DNA of 64,000 nt from Paragordius varius (lineage: Eukaryota > Nematomorpha): assembly GCA_964247055.1 (NCBI GenBank), contig OZ176053.1:13454001-13518000 (forward strand), in the 5' to 3' direction. The notes beneath the pieces were generated by a model. That model did no database searches, was not told the origin of the DNA, and worked only from the letters and a program-made list of their open reading frames with translations. Positions 37,851-53,720 of this stretch are shown in pieces; positions within the stretch are counted from its first letter, which is position 1; each line of letters starts with the position of its first letter. The translations under genes and the position numbers were made by a program.

Positions 37851-40800
37851 CATAGGGCTACCCAAAAAAAATTATGGTGACATCACCTGATCAAATTTGG
37901 ATTTTAGGTAGCCATTTTTATTTTTAAAATCGTATAAAATAATTTTTTTAAATATTTAAAAAATTCATAAAAATTAATTTATAGTCCGATCCCCAAAATA
38001 TTTGGGGTGATGATGAAACTACCATAGGGCTACGCAAAAAAAATTATGGCGACATCACCTGATCAAATTTGAATTTTAGGTAGCCATTTTTATTTTTAAA
38101 ATTGTATAAAATAAATTTTTTAAATATTAAAAAAATTCAAAAAAATTACATTTATACTCCGATCTCGACAATATTTGGGGTGATGATGGAACTACCATAG
38201 GGCTACCCAAAAAAAATTATGGTGAGATCACCTGATCAAATTTGGATTTTAGGTAGCCATTTTTATTTTTAAAATCGTATAAAATAAATTTTTTAAATAT
38301 TTAAAAAATTTATAAAAATTACATTTATACTCCGATCTCGAAAATATTTGGGGTGATGATGGAACTACCATAGGGCTGCCCAAAAAAAATTATAGTGACA
38401 TCACCTGATCAAATTTGGATTTTAGGTAGCCATTTTTATTTTTAAAATCGTATAAAATAAATTTTTTAAATATTTAAAAAATTCATAAAAATTACATTTA
38501 TACTTCGATCTCGAAAATATTTGGGGTGATGATGGAACCACCATAGGGCTACCCAAAAAAAATTATAGTGACATCACCTGATCAAATTTGAATTTTAGGT
38601 AGCCATTTTTATTTTTAAAATCGTATAAAATAAATTTTTTAAATATTTAAAAAATTCATAAAAATTACATTTATACTCCGATCTCGAAAATATTTGGGGT
38701 GATGATGGAACTACTATAGGGCTACGCAAAAAAAATTATGGCGACATTACCTGATCAAATTTGGATTTTAGGTAGCCATTTTTATTTTTAATATCGTATA
38801 AAATAAATTTTTTAAATATTAAAAAAATTCAAAAAAATTACATTTATACTCCGATCTCGACAATATTTGGGGTGATGATGGAACTACCATAGGGCTACCC
38901 AAAAAAAATTATGGTGACATCACCTGATCAAATTTGGATTTTAGGTAGCCATTTTTATTTTTAAAATCGTATAAAATAAATTTTTTAAATATTTAAAAAA
39001 TTCATAAAAATTACATTTATACTCCGATCTCGAAAATATTTGGGGTGATGATGGAACTACCATAGGGCTACCCAAAAAAAATTATAGTGACATCACCTGA
39101 TCAAATTTGGATTTTAGGTAGCCATTTTTATTTTTAAAATCGTATAAAATAAATTTTTTAAATATTTAAAAAATTCATAAAAATTACATTTATACTCCGA
39201 TCTCGAAAATATTTGGGTTGATGATGGAACTACCATAGGGCTACCCAAAAAAAATTATGGTGACATCACCTGATCAAATTTGGATTTTAGGTAGCCATTT
39301 TTATTTTTAAAATCGTATAAAATAAATTTTTTAAATATTTAAAAAATTTATAAAAATTACATTTATACTCCGATCTCGAAAATATTTGGGGTGATGATGG
39401 AACTACCATAGGGCTGCCCAAAAAAAATTATAGTGACATCACCTGATCAAATTTGGATTTTAGGTAGCCATTTTTATTTTTAAAATCGTATAAAATAAAT
39501 TTTTTAAATATTTAAAAAATTCATAAAAATTACATTTATACTCCGATCTCGAAAATATTTGGGGTGATGATGGAACTACCATAGGGCTACCCAAAAAAAA
39601 TTATAGTGACATCACCTGATCAAATTTGGATTTTAGGTAGCCATTTTTATTTTTAAAATCGTATAAAATATATTTTTGAAATATTTAAAAAATTCATAAA
39701 AATTACATTTATAGTCCGATCCCCAAAATATTTGGGGTGATGATGGAACAACCATAGGGCTACCCAAAAAAAAATATGGTGACAATACCTGATCAAATTT
39801 GGATTTTAGGTAGCCATTTTTATTTTTAAAATCGTATAAAATAAATTTTTTAAATATTTAAAAAATTCATAAAAATTACATTTATACTCCGATCTCGACA
39901 ATATTTGGGGTGATGATGGAACAACTATAGGGCTACCCAAAATAAATTATGGCGACATCACCTGATCAAATTTGGATTTTAGGTAGCCATTTTTATTTTT
40001 AAAATCGTATAAAATAAATTTTTTAAATATTTAAAAAATTCATAAAAATTACATTTATACTCCGATCTCGAAAATATTTGGGGTGATGATGGAACTACCA
40101 TAGGACCCAAAAAAATTATGGTGACATCACCTGATCAAATTTGGATTTTAGGTAGCCATTTTTATTTTTAAAATCGTATAAAATAAATTTTTTAAATATT
40201 AAAAAAATTCAAAAAAATTACATTTATACTCCGATCTCGACAATATTTGGGGTGATGATGGAACTACCATAGGGCTACCCAAAAAAAATTATGGTGACAT
40301 CACCTGATCAAATTTGGATTTTAGGTAGCCATTTTTATTTTTAAAATCGTATAAAATTTATTTTTTAAATATTTAAAAAATTCATAAAAATTACATTTAT
40401 ACTCCGATCTCGAAAATATTTGGGGTGATGATGGAACTACCATAGGGCTACCCAAAAAAAATTATAGTGACATCACCTGATCAAATTTGGATTTTAGGTA
40501 GCCATTTTTATTTTTAAAATCGTATAAAATAAATTTTTTAAATATTTAAAAAATTCATAAAAATTACATTTATACTCCGATCTCGAAAATATTTGGGGTG
40601 ATGATGGAACTACCATAGGGCTACCCAAAAAAATTTATGGTGACATCACCTGATCAAATTTGGATTTTAGGTAGCCATTTTTATTTTTAAAATCGTATAA
40701 AATAAATTTTTTAAATATTTAAAAAATTCATAAAAATTACATTTATACTCCGATCTCGAAAATATTTGGGGTGATGATGGAACTACCATAGGGCTACCCA

Positions 40801-43500
40801 AAAAAAATTATGGTGACATCACCTGATCAAATTTGGATTTTAGGTAGCCATTTTTATTTTTAAAATCGTATAAAATAAATTTTTTAAATATTTAAAAAAT
40901 TCATAAAAATTACATTTATAGTCCGATCCCCAAAATATTTGGGGTGATGATGGAACTACCATAGGGCTACCCAAAAAAATTATAGTGACATCACCTGATC
41001 AAATTTGGATTTTAGGTAGCCATTTTTATTTTTAAAATCGTATAAAATAAATTTTTTAAATATTTAAAAAATTCATAAAAATTACATTTATAGTCCGATC
41101 CCCAAAATATTTGGGGTGATGATGGAACTACCATAGGGCTACCCAAAAAAATTATAGTGACATCACCTGATCAAATTTGGATTTTAGGTAGCCATTTTTA
41201 TTTTTAAAATCGTATAAAATAAATTTTTTAAATATTTAAAAAATTCATAAAAATTACATTTATAGTCCGATCCCCAAAATATTTGGGGTGATGATGGAAC
41301 TACCATAGGGCTACACAAAAAAATTATGGTGACATCACCTGATCAAATTTGGATTTTAGGTAGCCATTTTTATTTTTAAAATCGTATAAAATAAATTTTT
41401 TAAATATTTAAAAAATTCATAAAAATTACATTTATACTCCGATCTCGAAAATATTTGGGGTGATGATGGAACTACCATAGGGCTACCCAAAAAAAATTAT
41501 AGTGACATCACCTGATCAAATTTGGATTTTAGGTAGCCATTTTTATTTTTGAAATCGTATAAAATAAATTTTTTAAATATTTAAAAAATTCATAAAAATT
41601 ACATTTATACTCCGATCTCGAAAATATTTGGGGTGATGATGGAACTACCATAGGGCTACCCAAAAAAATTATAGTGACATCACCTGATCAAATTTGGATT
41701 TTAGGTAGATATTTTTATTTTTAAAATCGTATAAAATAAATTTTTTAAATATTTAAAAAATTCATAAAAATTACATTTATAGTCCGATCCCCAAAATATT
41801 TGGGGTGATGATGGAACTACCATAGGGCTACCCAAAAAAAATTGTGGCGACATCACCTGATCAAATTTGGATTTTAGGTAGCCATTTTTATTTTTAAAAT
41901 CGTATAAAATAAATTTTTTAAATATTTAAAAAATTCATAAAAATTACATTTATACTCCGATCTCGACAATATTTGGGGTGATGATGGAACTACCATAGGG
42001 CTACCCAAAAAAATTTATGGTGACATCACCTGATCAAATTTGGATTTTAGGTAGCCATTTTTATTTTTAAAATCGTATAAAATAAATTTTTTAAATATTT
42101 AAAAAATTCATAAAAATTACATTTATAGTCCGATCCCCAAAATATTTGGGGTGATGATGGAACTACCATAGGGCTACCCAAAAAAAATTATGGCGACATC
42201 ACCTGATCAAATTTGGATTTTAGGTAGCCATTTTTATTTTTAAAATCGTATAAAATAAATTTTTTAAATATTTAAAAAATTCATAAAAATTACATTTATA
42301 CTCCGATCTCGAGAAAATTTGGGGTGATGATGGAACTACCATAGGGCTACCCAAAAAATTTATGGTGACATCACCTGATCAAATTTGGATTTTAGGTAGC
42401 CATTTTTATTTTTAAAATAGTATAAAATAAATTTTTTAAATATTTAAAAAATTCATAAAAATTACATTTATAGTCCGATCCCCAAAATATTTGGGGTGAT
42501 GATGGAACTACCATAGGGCTACCCAAAAAAAATTATGGCGACATCACCTGATCAAATTTTGATTTTAGGTAGCCATTTTTTATTTTTAAAATCGTATAAA
42601 ATAAATTTTTTAAATATTTAAAAAATTCATAAAAATTACATTTATACTCCGATCTCGAAAATATTTGGGGTGATGATGGAACTACTATAGGGCTACCCAA
42701 AAAAAATTATGGTGACATCACCTGATCAAATTTGGATTTTAGGTAGCCATTTTTATTTTTAAAATCGTATAAAATAAATTTTTTAAATATTTAAAAAATT
42801 CATAAAAATTACATTTATACTCCGATCTCGAAAATATTTGGGGTGATGATGGAACTACTATAGGGCTACCCAAAAAAAATTTTCGCGACATCACCTGATC
42901 AAATTTGGATTTTAGGTAGCCATTTTTATTTTTAATATCGTATAAAATAAATTTTTTAAATATTTAAAAAATTCATAAAAATTACATTTATACTCCGATC
43001 TCGAAAATATTTGGGGTGATGATGGAACTACTATAGGGCTACCCAAAAAAAATTTTGGCGACATCACCTGATCAAATTTGGATTTTAGGTAGCCATTTTT
43101 ATTTTTAAAATCGTATAAAATAAATTTTTTAAATATTTAAAAAATTCATAAAAATTACATTTATAGTCCGATCCCCAAAATATTTGGGGTGATGATGGAA
43201 CTACTATAGGGCTACCCAAAAAAAATTTTGGCGATATCACATGATCAAATTTGGATTTTAGGTAGCCATTTTTATTTTTAAAATCGTATAAAATAAATTT
43301 TTTAAATATTTAAAAAAATCATAAAAATTACATTTATAGTCCGATCCCCAAAATATTTGGGGTGATGATGGAACTACCATAGGGCTACCCAAAAAAAATT
43401 ATGGCAACATCACCTGATCAAATTTGGATTTTTGGTAGCCATTTTTATTTTTAAAATCGTATAAAATAAATTTTTTAAATATTTAAAAAATTCATAAAAA
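37850..43500 (+). repeat. B subregion without a clear long repeat unit
   Basis: Ordinary 173-bp monomers. Variants such as tatagtgacatcacc, gggctgccc (near 38370 and 39410), aaattgtataaaat and ctcgacaat are intermixed, with local echoes of 2-6 monomers. I could not fix one block size by eye. Nothing other than satellite is present. Confidence 0.7.
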
Positions 43501-46500
43501 TTACATTTATAGTCCGATCCCCAAAATATTTGGGGTGATGATGGAACTACCATAGGGCTACGCAAAAAAAATTATGGTGACATCACCTGATCAAATTTGG
43601 ATTTTAGGTAGCCATTTTTATTTTTAAAATCGTATAAAATAAATTTTTTAAATATTTAAAAAATTCATAAAAATTACATTTATAGTCCGATCCCCAAAAT
43701 ATTTGGGGTGATGATGGAACTACCATAGGGCTACCCAAAAAAAATTATAGTGACATCACCTGATCAAATTTGGATTTTAGGTAGCCATTTTTATTTTTAA
43801 AATCGTATAAAATAAATTTTTTAAATATTTAAAAAAATCATAAAAATTACATTTATAGTCCGATCCCCAAAATATTTGGGGTGATGATGGAACTACCATA
43901 GGGGCTACCCAAAAAAAATTATAGTGACATCACCTGATCAAATTTGGATTTTAGGTAGATATTTTTATTTTTAAAATCGTATAAAATAAATTTTTTAAAT
44001 ATTTAAAAAATTCATAAAAATTACATTTATAGTCCGATCCCCAAAATATTTGGGGTGATGATGGAACTACCATAGGGCTACCCAAAAAAATTATGGTGAC
44101 ATCACCTGATCAAATTTGGATTTTAGGTAGCCATTTTTATTTTTAAAATCGTATAAAATAAATTTTTTAAATATTTAAAAAATTCATAAAAATTACATTT
44201 ATACTCCGATCTCGAGAATATTTGGGGTGATGATGGAACTACCATAGGGCTACCCAAAAAAATTTATGGTGACATCACCTGATCAAATTTGGATTTTAGG
44301 TAGCCATTTTTATTTTTAAAATCGTATAAAATAAATTTTTTAAATATTTAAAAAATTCATAAAAATTACATTTATAGTCCGATCCCCAAAATATTTGGGG
44401 TGATGATGGAACTACCATAGGGCTACCCAAAAAAAATTATGGCGACATCACCTGATCAAATTTTGATTTTATGTAGCGATTTTTTATTTTTAAAATCGTA
44501 TAAAATAAATTTTTTAAATATTTATCATAAAAATTACATTTATACTCCGATCTCGAAAATATTTGGGGTGATGATGGAACTACTATAGGGCTACCCAAAA
44601 AAAATTTTGGCGACATCACCTGATCAAATTTGGATTTTAGGTAGCCATTTTTATTTTTAAAATCGTATAAAATAAATTTTTTAAATATTTAAAAAATTCA
44701 TAAAAATTACATTTATACTCCGATCTCGAAAATATTTGGGGTGATGATGGAACTACCATAGGGCTACCCAAAAAAATTATGGTGACATCACCTGACAAAA
44801 TTTGGATTTTAGGTAGCCATTTTTATTTTTAAAATCGTATAAAATAAATTTTTTAAATATTTAAAAAATTCATAAAAATTACATTTATACTCCGATCTCG
44901 AAAATATTTGGGGTGATGATGGAACTACTATAGGGCTACCCAAAAAAAATTTTGGCGACATCACCTGATCAAATTTGGATTTCAGGTAGCCATTTTTATT
45001 TTTAAAATCGTATAAAATAAATTTTTTAAATATTTAAAAAATTCATAAAAATTACATTTATACTCCGATCTCGAAAATATTTGGGGTGATGATGGAACTA
45101 CCATAGGGCTACCCAAAAAAAATTATGTTGACATCACCTAATCAAATTTGGATTTTAGGTAGCCATTTTTATTTTTAAAATCGTATAAAATAAATTTTTT
45201 AAATATTTAAAAAATTCATAAAAATTACATTTATACTCCGATCTCGAAAATATTTGGGGTGATGATGGAACTACCATAGGGCTACCCAAAAAAAATTATG
45301 TTGACATCACCTAATCAAATTTGGATTTTAGGTAGCCATTTTTATTTTTAAAATCGTATAAAATAAATTTTTTAAATATTTAAAAAATTCATAAAAAATA
45401 CATTTATAGTCCGATCCCCAAAATATTTGGGGTGATGATGGAACTACCATAGGGCTACCCAAAAAAAATTATGGCCACATCACCTGATCAAATTTGGATT
45501 TTAGGTAGCCATTTTTATTTTTAAAATCGTATAAAATAAATTTTTTAAATATTTAAAAAATTCATAAAAATTACATTTATACTCCGATCTCGAAAATATT
45601 TGGGGTGATGATGGAACTACCATAGGGCTACCCAAAAAAAATTATGGCGACATCACCTGATCAAATTTGGATTTTAGGTAGCCATTTTTATTTTTAAAAT
45701 CGTATAAAATAAATTTTTTAAATATTTTAAAAATTCAAAAAAATTACATTTATACTCCGATCTCGACAATATTTGGGGTGATGATGGAACTACCATAGGG
45801 CTACCCAAAAAAAATTATGGTGACATCACCTGATCAAATTTGGATTTTAGGTAGCCATTTTTATTTTTAAAATCGTATAAAATAAATTTTTTAAATATTT
45901 AAAAAATTCATAAAAATTACATTTATAGTCCGATCCCCAAAGTATTTGGGGTGATGATGGAACTACCATAAGGCTACCCAAAAAAATTATAGTGACATCA
46001 CCTGATCAAATTTGGATTTTCGGTAGCCATTTTTATTTTTAAAATCGTATAAAATAAATTTTTTAAATATTTAAAAAATTCATAAAAATTACATTTATAC
46101 TCCGATCTCGAAAATATTTGGGGTGATGATGGAACTACCATAGGGCTACCCAAAAAAATTATGGTGACATCACCTGATCAAATTTGGATTTTAGGTAGCC
46201 ATTTTTATTTTTAAAATCGTATAAAATAAATTTTTTAAATATTCAAAAAATTCATAAAAATTACATTTATAGTCCGATCCCCAAAATATTTGGGATGATG
46301 ATGGAACTACTATAGGGCTACCCAAAAAAAATTTTGGCGACATCACCTGATCAAATTTGGATTTTAGGTAGCCATTTTTATTTTTAAAATCGTATAAAAT
46401 AAATTTTTTAAATATTTAAAAAATTCATAAAAATTACATTTATAGTCCGATCCCCAAAATATTTGGGGTGATGATGGAACTACCATAGGGCTACCCAAAA

Positions 46501-49500
46501 AAAATTATGGTGACATCACCTGATCAATTTTGGATTTTAGGTAGCCATTTTTATTTTTAAAATCGTATAAATTAAATTTTTTAAATATTTAAAAAATTCA
46601 TAAAAATTACATTTATACTCCGATCTCGAAAATATTTGGGGTGATGATGGAACTACCATAGGGCTACCCAAAAAAAATTATAGTGACATCACCTGATCAA
46701 ATTTGGATTTTAGGTAGCCATTTTTATTTTTAAAATCGTATAAAATAAATTTTTTAAATATTTAAAAAATTCATAAAAATTACATTTATAGTCCGATCCC
46801 CAAAATATTTGGGATGATGATGGAACTACCATAGGGCTACCCAAAAAAAATTATGTTGACATCACCTGATCAAATTTGGATTTTAGGTAGCCATTTTTAT
46901 TTTTAAAATCGTAAAAAATAAATTTTTTAAATATTTAAAAAATTCATAAAAAATACATTTATAGTCCGATCCCCAAAATATTTGGGGTGATGATGGAACT
47001 ACCATAGGGCTACCCAAAAAAAATTATGGCGACATCACCTGATCAAATTTGGATTTTAGGTAGCCATTTTTATTTTTAAAATCGTATAAAATAAATTTTT
47101 TAAATATTTAAAAAATTCATAAAAATTACATTTATACTCCGATCCCCAAAATATTTGGGGTGATGATGGAACTACCATAGGGCTACGCAAAAAAAATTAT
47201 GGTGACATCACCTGATCAAATTTGGATTTTAGGTAGCCATTTTTATTTTTAAAATCGTATAAAATAAATTTTTTAAATATTTAAAAAATTCATAAAAATT
47301 ACATTTATAGTCCGATCCCCAAAATATTTGGGGTGATGATGGAACTACCATAGGGCTACCCAAAAAAAATTATGGCGACATCACCTGATCAAATTTGGAT
47401 TTTAGGTAGCCATTTTTATTTTTAAAATCGTATAAAATAAATTTTTTAAATATTTAAAAAATTCATAAAAATTACATTTATAGTCCGATCCCCAAAATAT
47501 TTGGGGTGATGATGGAACTACCATAGGGCTACCCAAAAAAATTATAGTGACATCACCTGATAAAATTTGGATTTTAGGTAGATATTTTTATTTTTAAAAT
47601 CGTATAAAATAAATTTTTTAAATATTTAAAAAATTCATAAAAATTACATTTATAGTCCGATCCCCAAAATATTTGGGGTGATGATGGAACTACCATAGGG
47701 CTACCCAAAAAAAATATGGTGACATCACCTGATCAAATTTGGATTTTAGGTAGCCATTTTTATTTTTAAAATCGTATAAAATAAATTTTTTAAATATTTA
47801 AAAAATTCTTAAAATTACATTTATACTCCGATCTCGAGAATATTTGGGGTGATGATGGAACTACCATAGGGCTACCCAAAAAAATTTATGGTGACATCAC
47901 CTGATCAAATTTGGATTTTAGGTAGCCATTTTTATTTTTAAAATCGTATAAAATAAATTTTTTAAATATTTAAAAAATTCATAAAAATTACATTTATAGT
48001 CCGATCCCCAAAATATTTGGGGTGATGATGGAACTACCATAGGGCTACCCAAAAAAAATTATGGCGACATCACCTGATCAAATTTTGATTTTATGTAGCG
48101 ATTTTTTATTTTTAAAATCGTATAAAATAAATTTTTTAAATATTTAAAAAATTCATAAAAATTACATTTATACTCCGATCTCGAAAATATTTGGGGTGAT
48201 GATGGAACTACCATAGGGCTACCCAAAAAAATTATGGTGACATCACCTGATCAAATTTGGATTTTAGGTAGCCATTTTTATTTTTAAAATCGTATAAAAT
48301 AAATTTTTTAAATATTTAAAAAATTCATAAAAATTACATTTATACTCCGATCTCGAAAATATTTGGGGTGATGATGAACGACTATAGGGCTACCCAAAAA
48401 AAATTTTGGCGACATCACCTGATCAAATTTGGATTTTAGGTAGCCATTTTTATTTTTAAAATCGTATAAAATAAATTTTTTAAATATTTAAAAATAAAAA
48501 TTACATTTATACTCCGATCTCGAAAATATTTGGGGTGATGATGGAACTACCATAGGGCTACCCAAAAAAAATTATGTTGACATCACCTAATCAAATTTGG
48601 ATTTTAGGTAGCCATTTTTATTTTTAAAATCGTATAAAATAAATTTTTTAAATATTTAAAAAATTCATAAAAATTACATTTATACTCCGATCTCGAAAAT
48701 ATTTGGGGTGATGATGGAACTACCATAGGGCTACCCAAAAAAAATTATGTTGACATCACCTAATCAAATTTGGATTTTAGGTAGCCATTTTTATTTTTAA
48801 AATCGTATAAAATAAATTTTTTAAATATTTAAAAAATTTATAAAAATTACATTTATACTCCGATCTCGAAAATATTTGGGGTGATGATGGAACTACCATA
48901 GGGCTACCCAAAAAAAATTATGTTGACATCACCTGATCAAATTTGGATTTTAGGTAGCCATTTTTATTTTTAAAATCGTATAAAATAAATTTTTTAAATA
49001 TTTAAAAAATTCATAAAAAATACATTTATAGTCCGATCCCCAAAATATTTGGGGTGATGATGGAACTACCATAGGGCTACCCAAAAAAAATTATGGCCAC
49101 ATCACCTGATCAAATTTGGATTTTAGGTAGCCATTTTTATTTTTAAAATCGTATAAAATAAATTTTTTAAATATTTAAAAAATTCATAAAAATTACATTT
49201 ATACTCCGATCTCGAAAATATTTGGGGTGATGATGGAACTACCATAGGGCTACCCAAAAAAAATTATGGCGACATCACCTGATCAAATTTGGATTTTAGG
49301 TAGCCATTTTTATTTTTAAAATCGTATAAAATAAATTTTTTAAATATTTTAAAAATTCAAAAAAATATCATTTATACTCCGATCTCGACAATATTTGGGG
49401 TGATGATGGAACTACCATAGGGCTACCCAAAAAAAATTATGGTGACATCACCTGATCAAATTTGGATTTTAGGTAGCCATTTTTATTTTTAAAATCGTAT

Positions 49501-50270
49501 AAAATAAATTTTTTAAATATTTAAAAAATTCATAAAAATTACATTTATAGTCCGATCCCCAAAGTATTTGGGGTGATGATGGAACTACCATAAGGCTACC
49601 CAAAAAAATTATAGTGACATCACCTGATCAAATTTGGATTTTCGGTAGCCATTTTTATTTTTAAAATCGTATAAAATAAATTTTTTAAATATTTAAAAAA
49701 TTCATAAAAATTACATTTATACTCCGATCTCGAAAATATTTGGGGTGATGATGGAACTACCATAGGGCTACCCAAAAAAATTATGGTGACATCACCTGAT
49801 CAAATTTGGATTTTAGGTAGCCATTTTTATTTTTAAAATCGTATAAAATAAATTTTTTAAATATTTAAAAAATTCATAAAAATTACATTTATAGTCCGAT
49901 CCCCAAAATATTTGGGATGATGATGGAACTACTATAGGGCTACCCAAAAAAAATTTTGGCGACATCACCTGATCAAATTTGGATTTTAGGTAGCCATTTT
50001 TATTTTTAAAATCGTATAAAATAAATTTTTTAAATATTTAAAAAATTCATAAAAATTACATTTATAGTCCGATCCCCAAAATATTTGGGGTGATGATGGA
50101 ACTACCATAGTACCCAAAAAAAATTATGGTGACATCACCTGATCAATTTTGGATTTTAGGTAGCCATTTTTATTTTTAAAATCGTATAAATTAAATTTTT
50201 TAAATATTTAAAAAATTCATAAAAATTACATTTATACTCCGATCTCGAAAATATTTGGGGTGATGATGGA
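43500..50270 (+). repeat. 3622-bp higher-order repeat in B (21-mer), tandem pair
   Basis: This is the largest block duplication I found. Markers 3622 bp apart include ggccac at 45473 and 49095 and aggctaccc at 45971 and 49593. Other rare forms occur once in each copy: ttatgtagcgatttttt (about 44467 and 48090), ccccaaagtatttgggg, ttttcggtagcc and ctcgagaatattt. The offset moves by a few bases near the ends (3625 near 43560, 3619 after a short loss near 50110). 3622 bp is about 21 monomers. Confidence 0.87.
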
Positions 50271-53200
50271 ACTACCATAGGGCTACCCAAAAAAAATTAT
50301 GTTGACATCACCTGATCAAATTTGGATTTTAGGTAGCCATTTTTATTTTTAAAATCGTATAAAATAAATTTTTTAAATATTTAAAAAATTCATAAAAAAT
50401 ACATTTATAGTCCGATCCCCAAAATATTTGGGGTGATGATGGAACTACCATAGGGCTACCCAAAAAAAATTATGGTGACATCACCTGATCAATTTTGGAT
50501 TTTAGGTAGCCATTTTTATTTTTAAAATCGTATAAATTAAATTTTTTAAATATTTAAAAAATTCATAAAAATTACATTTATACTCCGATCTCGAAAATAT
50601 TTGGGGTGATGATGGAACTACCATAGGGCTACCCAAAAAAAATTATGTTGACATCACCTGATCAAATTTGGATTTTAGGTAGCCATTTTTATTTTTAAAA
50701 TCGTATAAAATAAATTTTTTAAATATTTAAAAAATTCATAAAAATTACATTTATACTCCGATCTCGAAAATATTTGGGGTGATGATGGAACTACCATAGG
50801 GCTACCCAAAAAAAATTATGGCGACATCACCTGATCATTTTTGGATTTTAGGTAGCCATTTTTATTTTTAAAATCGTATAAAATAAATTTTTTAAATATT
50901 TTAAAAATTCAAAAAAATTACATTTATACTCCGATCTCGACAATATTTGGGGTGATGATGGAACTACCATAGGGCTACCCAAAAAAAATTATGTTGACAT
51001 CACCTAATCAAATTTGGATTTTAGGTAGCCATTTTTATTTTTAAAATCGTATAAAATAAATTTTTTAAATATTTAAAAAATTTATAAAAATTACATTTAT
51101 ACTCCGATCTCGAAAATATTTGGGGTGATGATGGAACTACCATAGGGCTACCCAAAAAAAATTATGTTGACATCACCTGATCAAATTTGGATTTTAGGTA
51201 GCCATTTTTATTTTTAAAATCGTATAAAATAAATTTTTTAAATATTTAAAAAATTCATAAAAAATACATTTATAGTCCGATCCCCAAAATATTTGGGGTG
51301 ATGATGGAACTACCATAGGGCTACCCAAAAAAAATTATGGCGACATCACCTGATCAAATTTGGATTTTAGGTAGCCATTTTTATTTTTAAAATCGTATAA
51401 AATAAATTTTTTAAATATTTAAAAAATTCATAAAAATTACATTTATAGTCCGATCCCCAAAATATTTGGGGTGATGATGGAACTACCATAGGGCTACCCA
51501 AAAAAATTATAGTGACATCACCTGATCAAATTTGGATTTTAGGTAGCCATTTTTATTTTTAAAATCGTATAAAATAAATTTTTTAAATATTTAAAAAATT
51601 CATAAAAAATACATTTATAGTCCGATCCCCAAAATATTTGGGGTGATGATGGAACTACCATAGGGCTACCCAAAAAAAATTATGGCGACATCACCTGATC
51701 ATTTTTGGATTTTAGGTAGCCATTTTTATTTTTAAAATCGTATAAAATAAATTTTTTAAATATTTTAAAAATTCAAAAAAATTACATTTATACTCCGATC
51801 TCGAAAATATTTGGGGTGATGATGGAACTACCATAGGGCTACCCAAAAAAAATTATGGCGACATCACCTGATCATTTTTGGATTTTAGGTAGCCATTTTT
51901 ATTTTTAAAATCGTATAAAATAAATTTTTTAAATATTTTAAAAATTCAAAAAAATTACATTTATACTCCGATCTCGACAATATTTGGGGTGATGATGGAA
52001 CTACCATAGGGCTACCCAAAAAAAATTATGTTGACATCACCTAATCAAATTTGGATTTTAGGTAGCCATTTTTATTTTTAAAATCGTATAAAATAAATTT
52101 TTTAAATATTTAAAAAATTTATAAAAATTACATTTATACTCCGATCTCGAAAATATTTGGGGTGATGATGGAACTACCATAGGGCTACCCAAAAAAAATT
52201 ATGTTGACATCACCTGATCAAATTTGGATTTTAGGTAGCCATTTTTATTTTTAAAATCGTATAAAATAAATTTTTTAAATATTTAAAAAATTCATAAAAA
52301 ATACATTTATAGTCCGATCCCCAAAATATTTGGGGTGATGATGGAACTACCATAGGGCTACCCAAAAAAAATTATGGCGACATCACCTGATCAAATTTGG
52401 ATTTTAGGTAGCCATTTTTATTTTTAAAATCGTATAAAATAAATTTTTTAAATATTTAAAAAATTCATAAAAATTACATTTATAGTCCGATCCCCAAAAT
52501 ATTTGGGGTGATGATGGAACTACCATAGGGCTACCCAAAAAAATTATAGTGACATCACCTGATCAAATTTGGATTTTAGGTAGCCATTTTTATTTTTAAA
52601 ATCGTATAAAATAAATTTTTTAAATATTTAAAAAATTCATAAAAAATACATTTATAGTCCGATCCCCAAAATATTTGGGGTGATGATGGAACTACCATAG
52701 GGCTACCCAAAAAAAATTATGGCGACATCACCTGATCATTTTTGGATTTTAGGTAGCCATTTTTATTTTTAAAATCGTATAAAATAAATTTTTTAAATAT
52801 TTTAAAAATTCAAAAAAATTACATTTATACTCCGATCTCGACAATATTTGGGGTGATGATGGAACTACCATAGGGCTACCCAAAAAAAATTATGTTGACA
52901 TCACCTAATCAAATTTGGATTTTAGGTAGCCATTTTTATTTTTAAAATCGTATAAAATAAATTTTTTAAATATTTAAAAAATTTATAAAAATTACATTTA
53001 TACTCCGATCTCGAAAATATTTGGGGTGATGATGGAACTACCATAGGGCTACCCAAAAAAAATTATGTTGACATCACCTGATCAAATTTGGATTTTAGGT
53101 AGCCATTTTTATTTTTAAAATCGTATAAAATAAATTTTTTAAATATTTAAAAAATTCATAAAAAATACATTTATAGTCCGATCCCCAAAATATTTGGGGT

Positions 53201-53720
53201 GATGATGGAACTACCATAGGGCTACCCAAAAAAAATTATGGCGACATCACCTGATCAAATTTGGATTTTAGGTAGCCATTTTTATTTTTAAAATCGTATA
53301 AAATAAATTTTTTAAATATTTAAAAAATTTATAAAAATTACATTTATAGTCCGATCCCCAAAATATTTGGGGTGATGATGGAACTACCATAGGGCTACCC
53401 AAAAAAATTATAGTGACATCACCTGATCAAATTTGGATTTTAGGTAGCCATTTTTATTTTTAAAATCGTATAAAATAAATTTTTTAAATATTTAAAAAAT
53501 TCATAAAAAATACATTTATAGTCCGATCCCCAAAATATTTGGGGTGATGATGGAACTACCATAGGGCTACCCAAAAAAAATTATGGCGACATCACCTGAT
53601 CAAATTTGGATTTTAGGTAGCCATTTTTATTTTTAAAATCGTATAAAATAAATTTTTTAAATATTTAAAAAATTCATAAAAATTACATTTATAGTCCGAT
53701 CCCCAAAATATTTGGGGTAA
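50100..53720 (+). repeat. 1037-bp higher-order repeat in B (6-mer) with a 5-mer variant
   Basis: The marker gatcatttttgg starts at 50833, 51697, 51870 and 52734, giving spacings of 864, 173 and 864, so both 50833-51870 and 51697-52734 are 1037 bp. cctaatca recurs at 51003, 52040 and 52904 (1037 and 864). 1037 is six monomers and 864 is five, so units differ by gain or loss of one monomer. Just before, gatcaattttgg with taaattaaat repeats at a two-monomer spacing (about 50142 and 50489). Confidence 0.85.

Noticed and set aside
44437-44619. Minus-strand open frame of 60 codons in array B
   Set aside because: Same frame as the three 62-codon copies below but with a local deletion. It is satellite sequence, not a gene.
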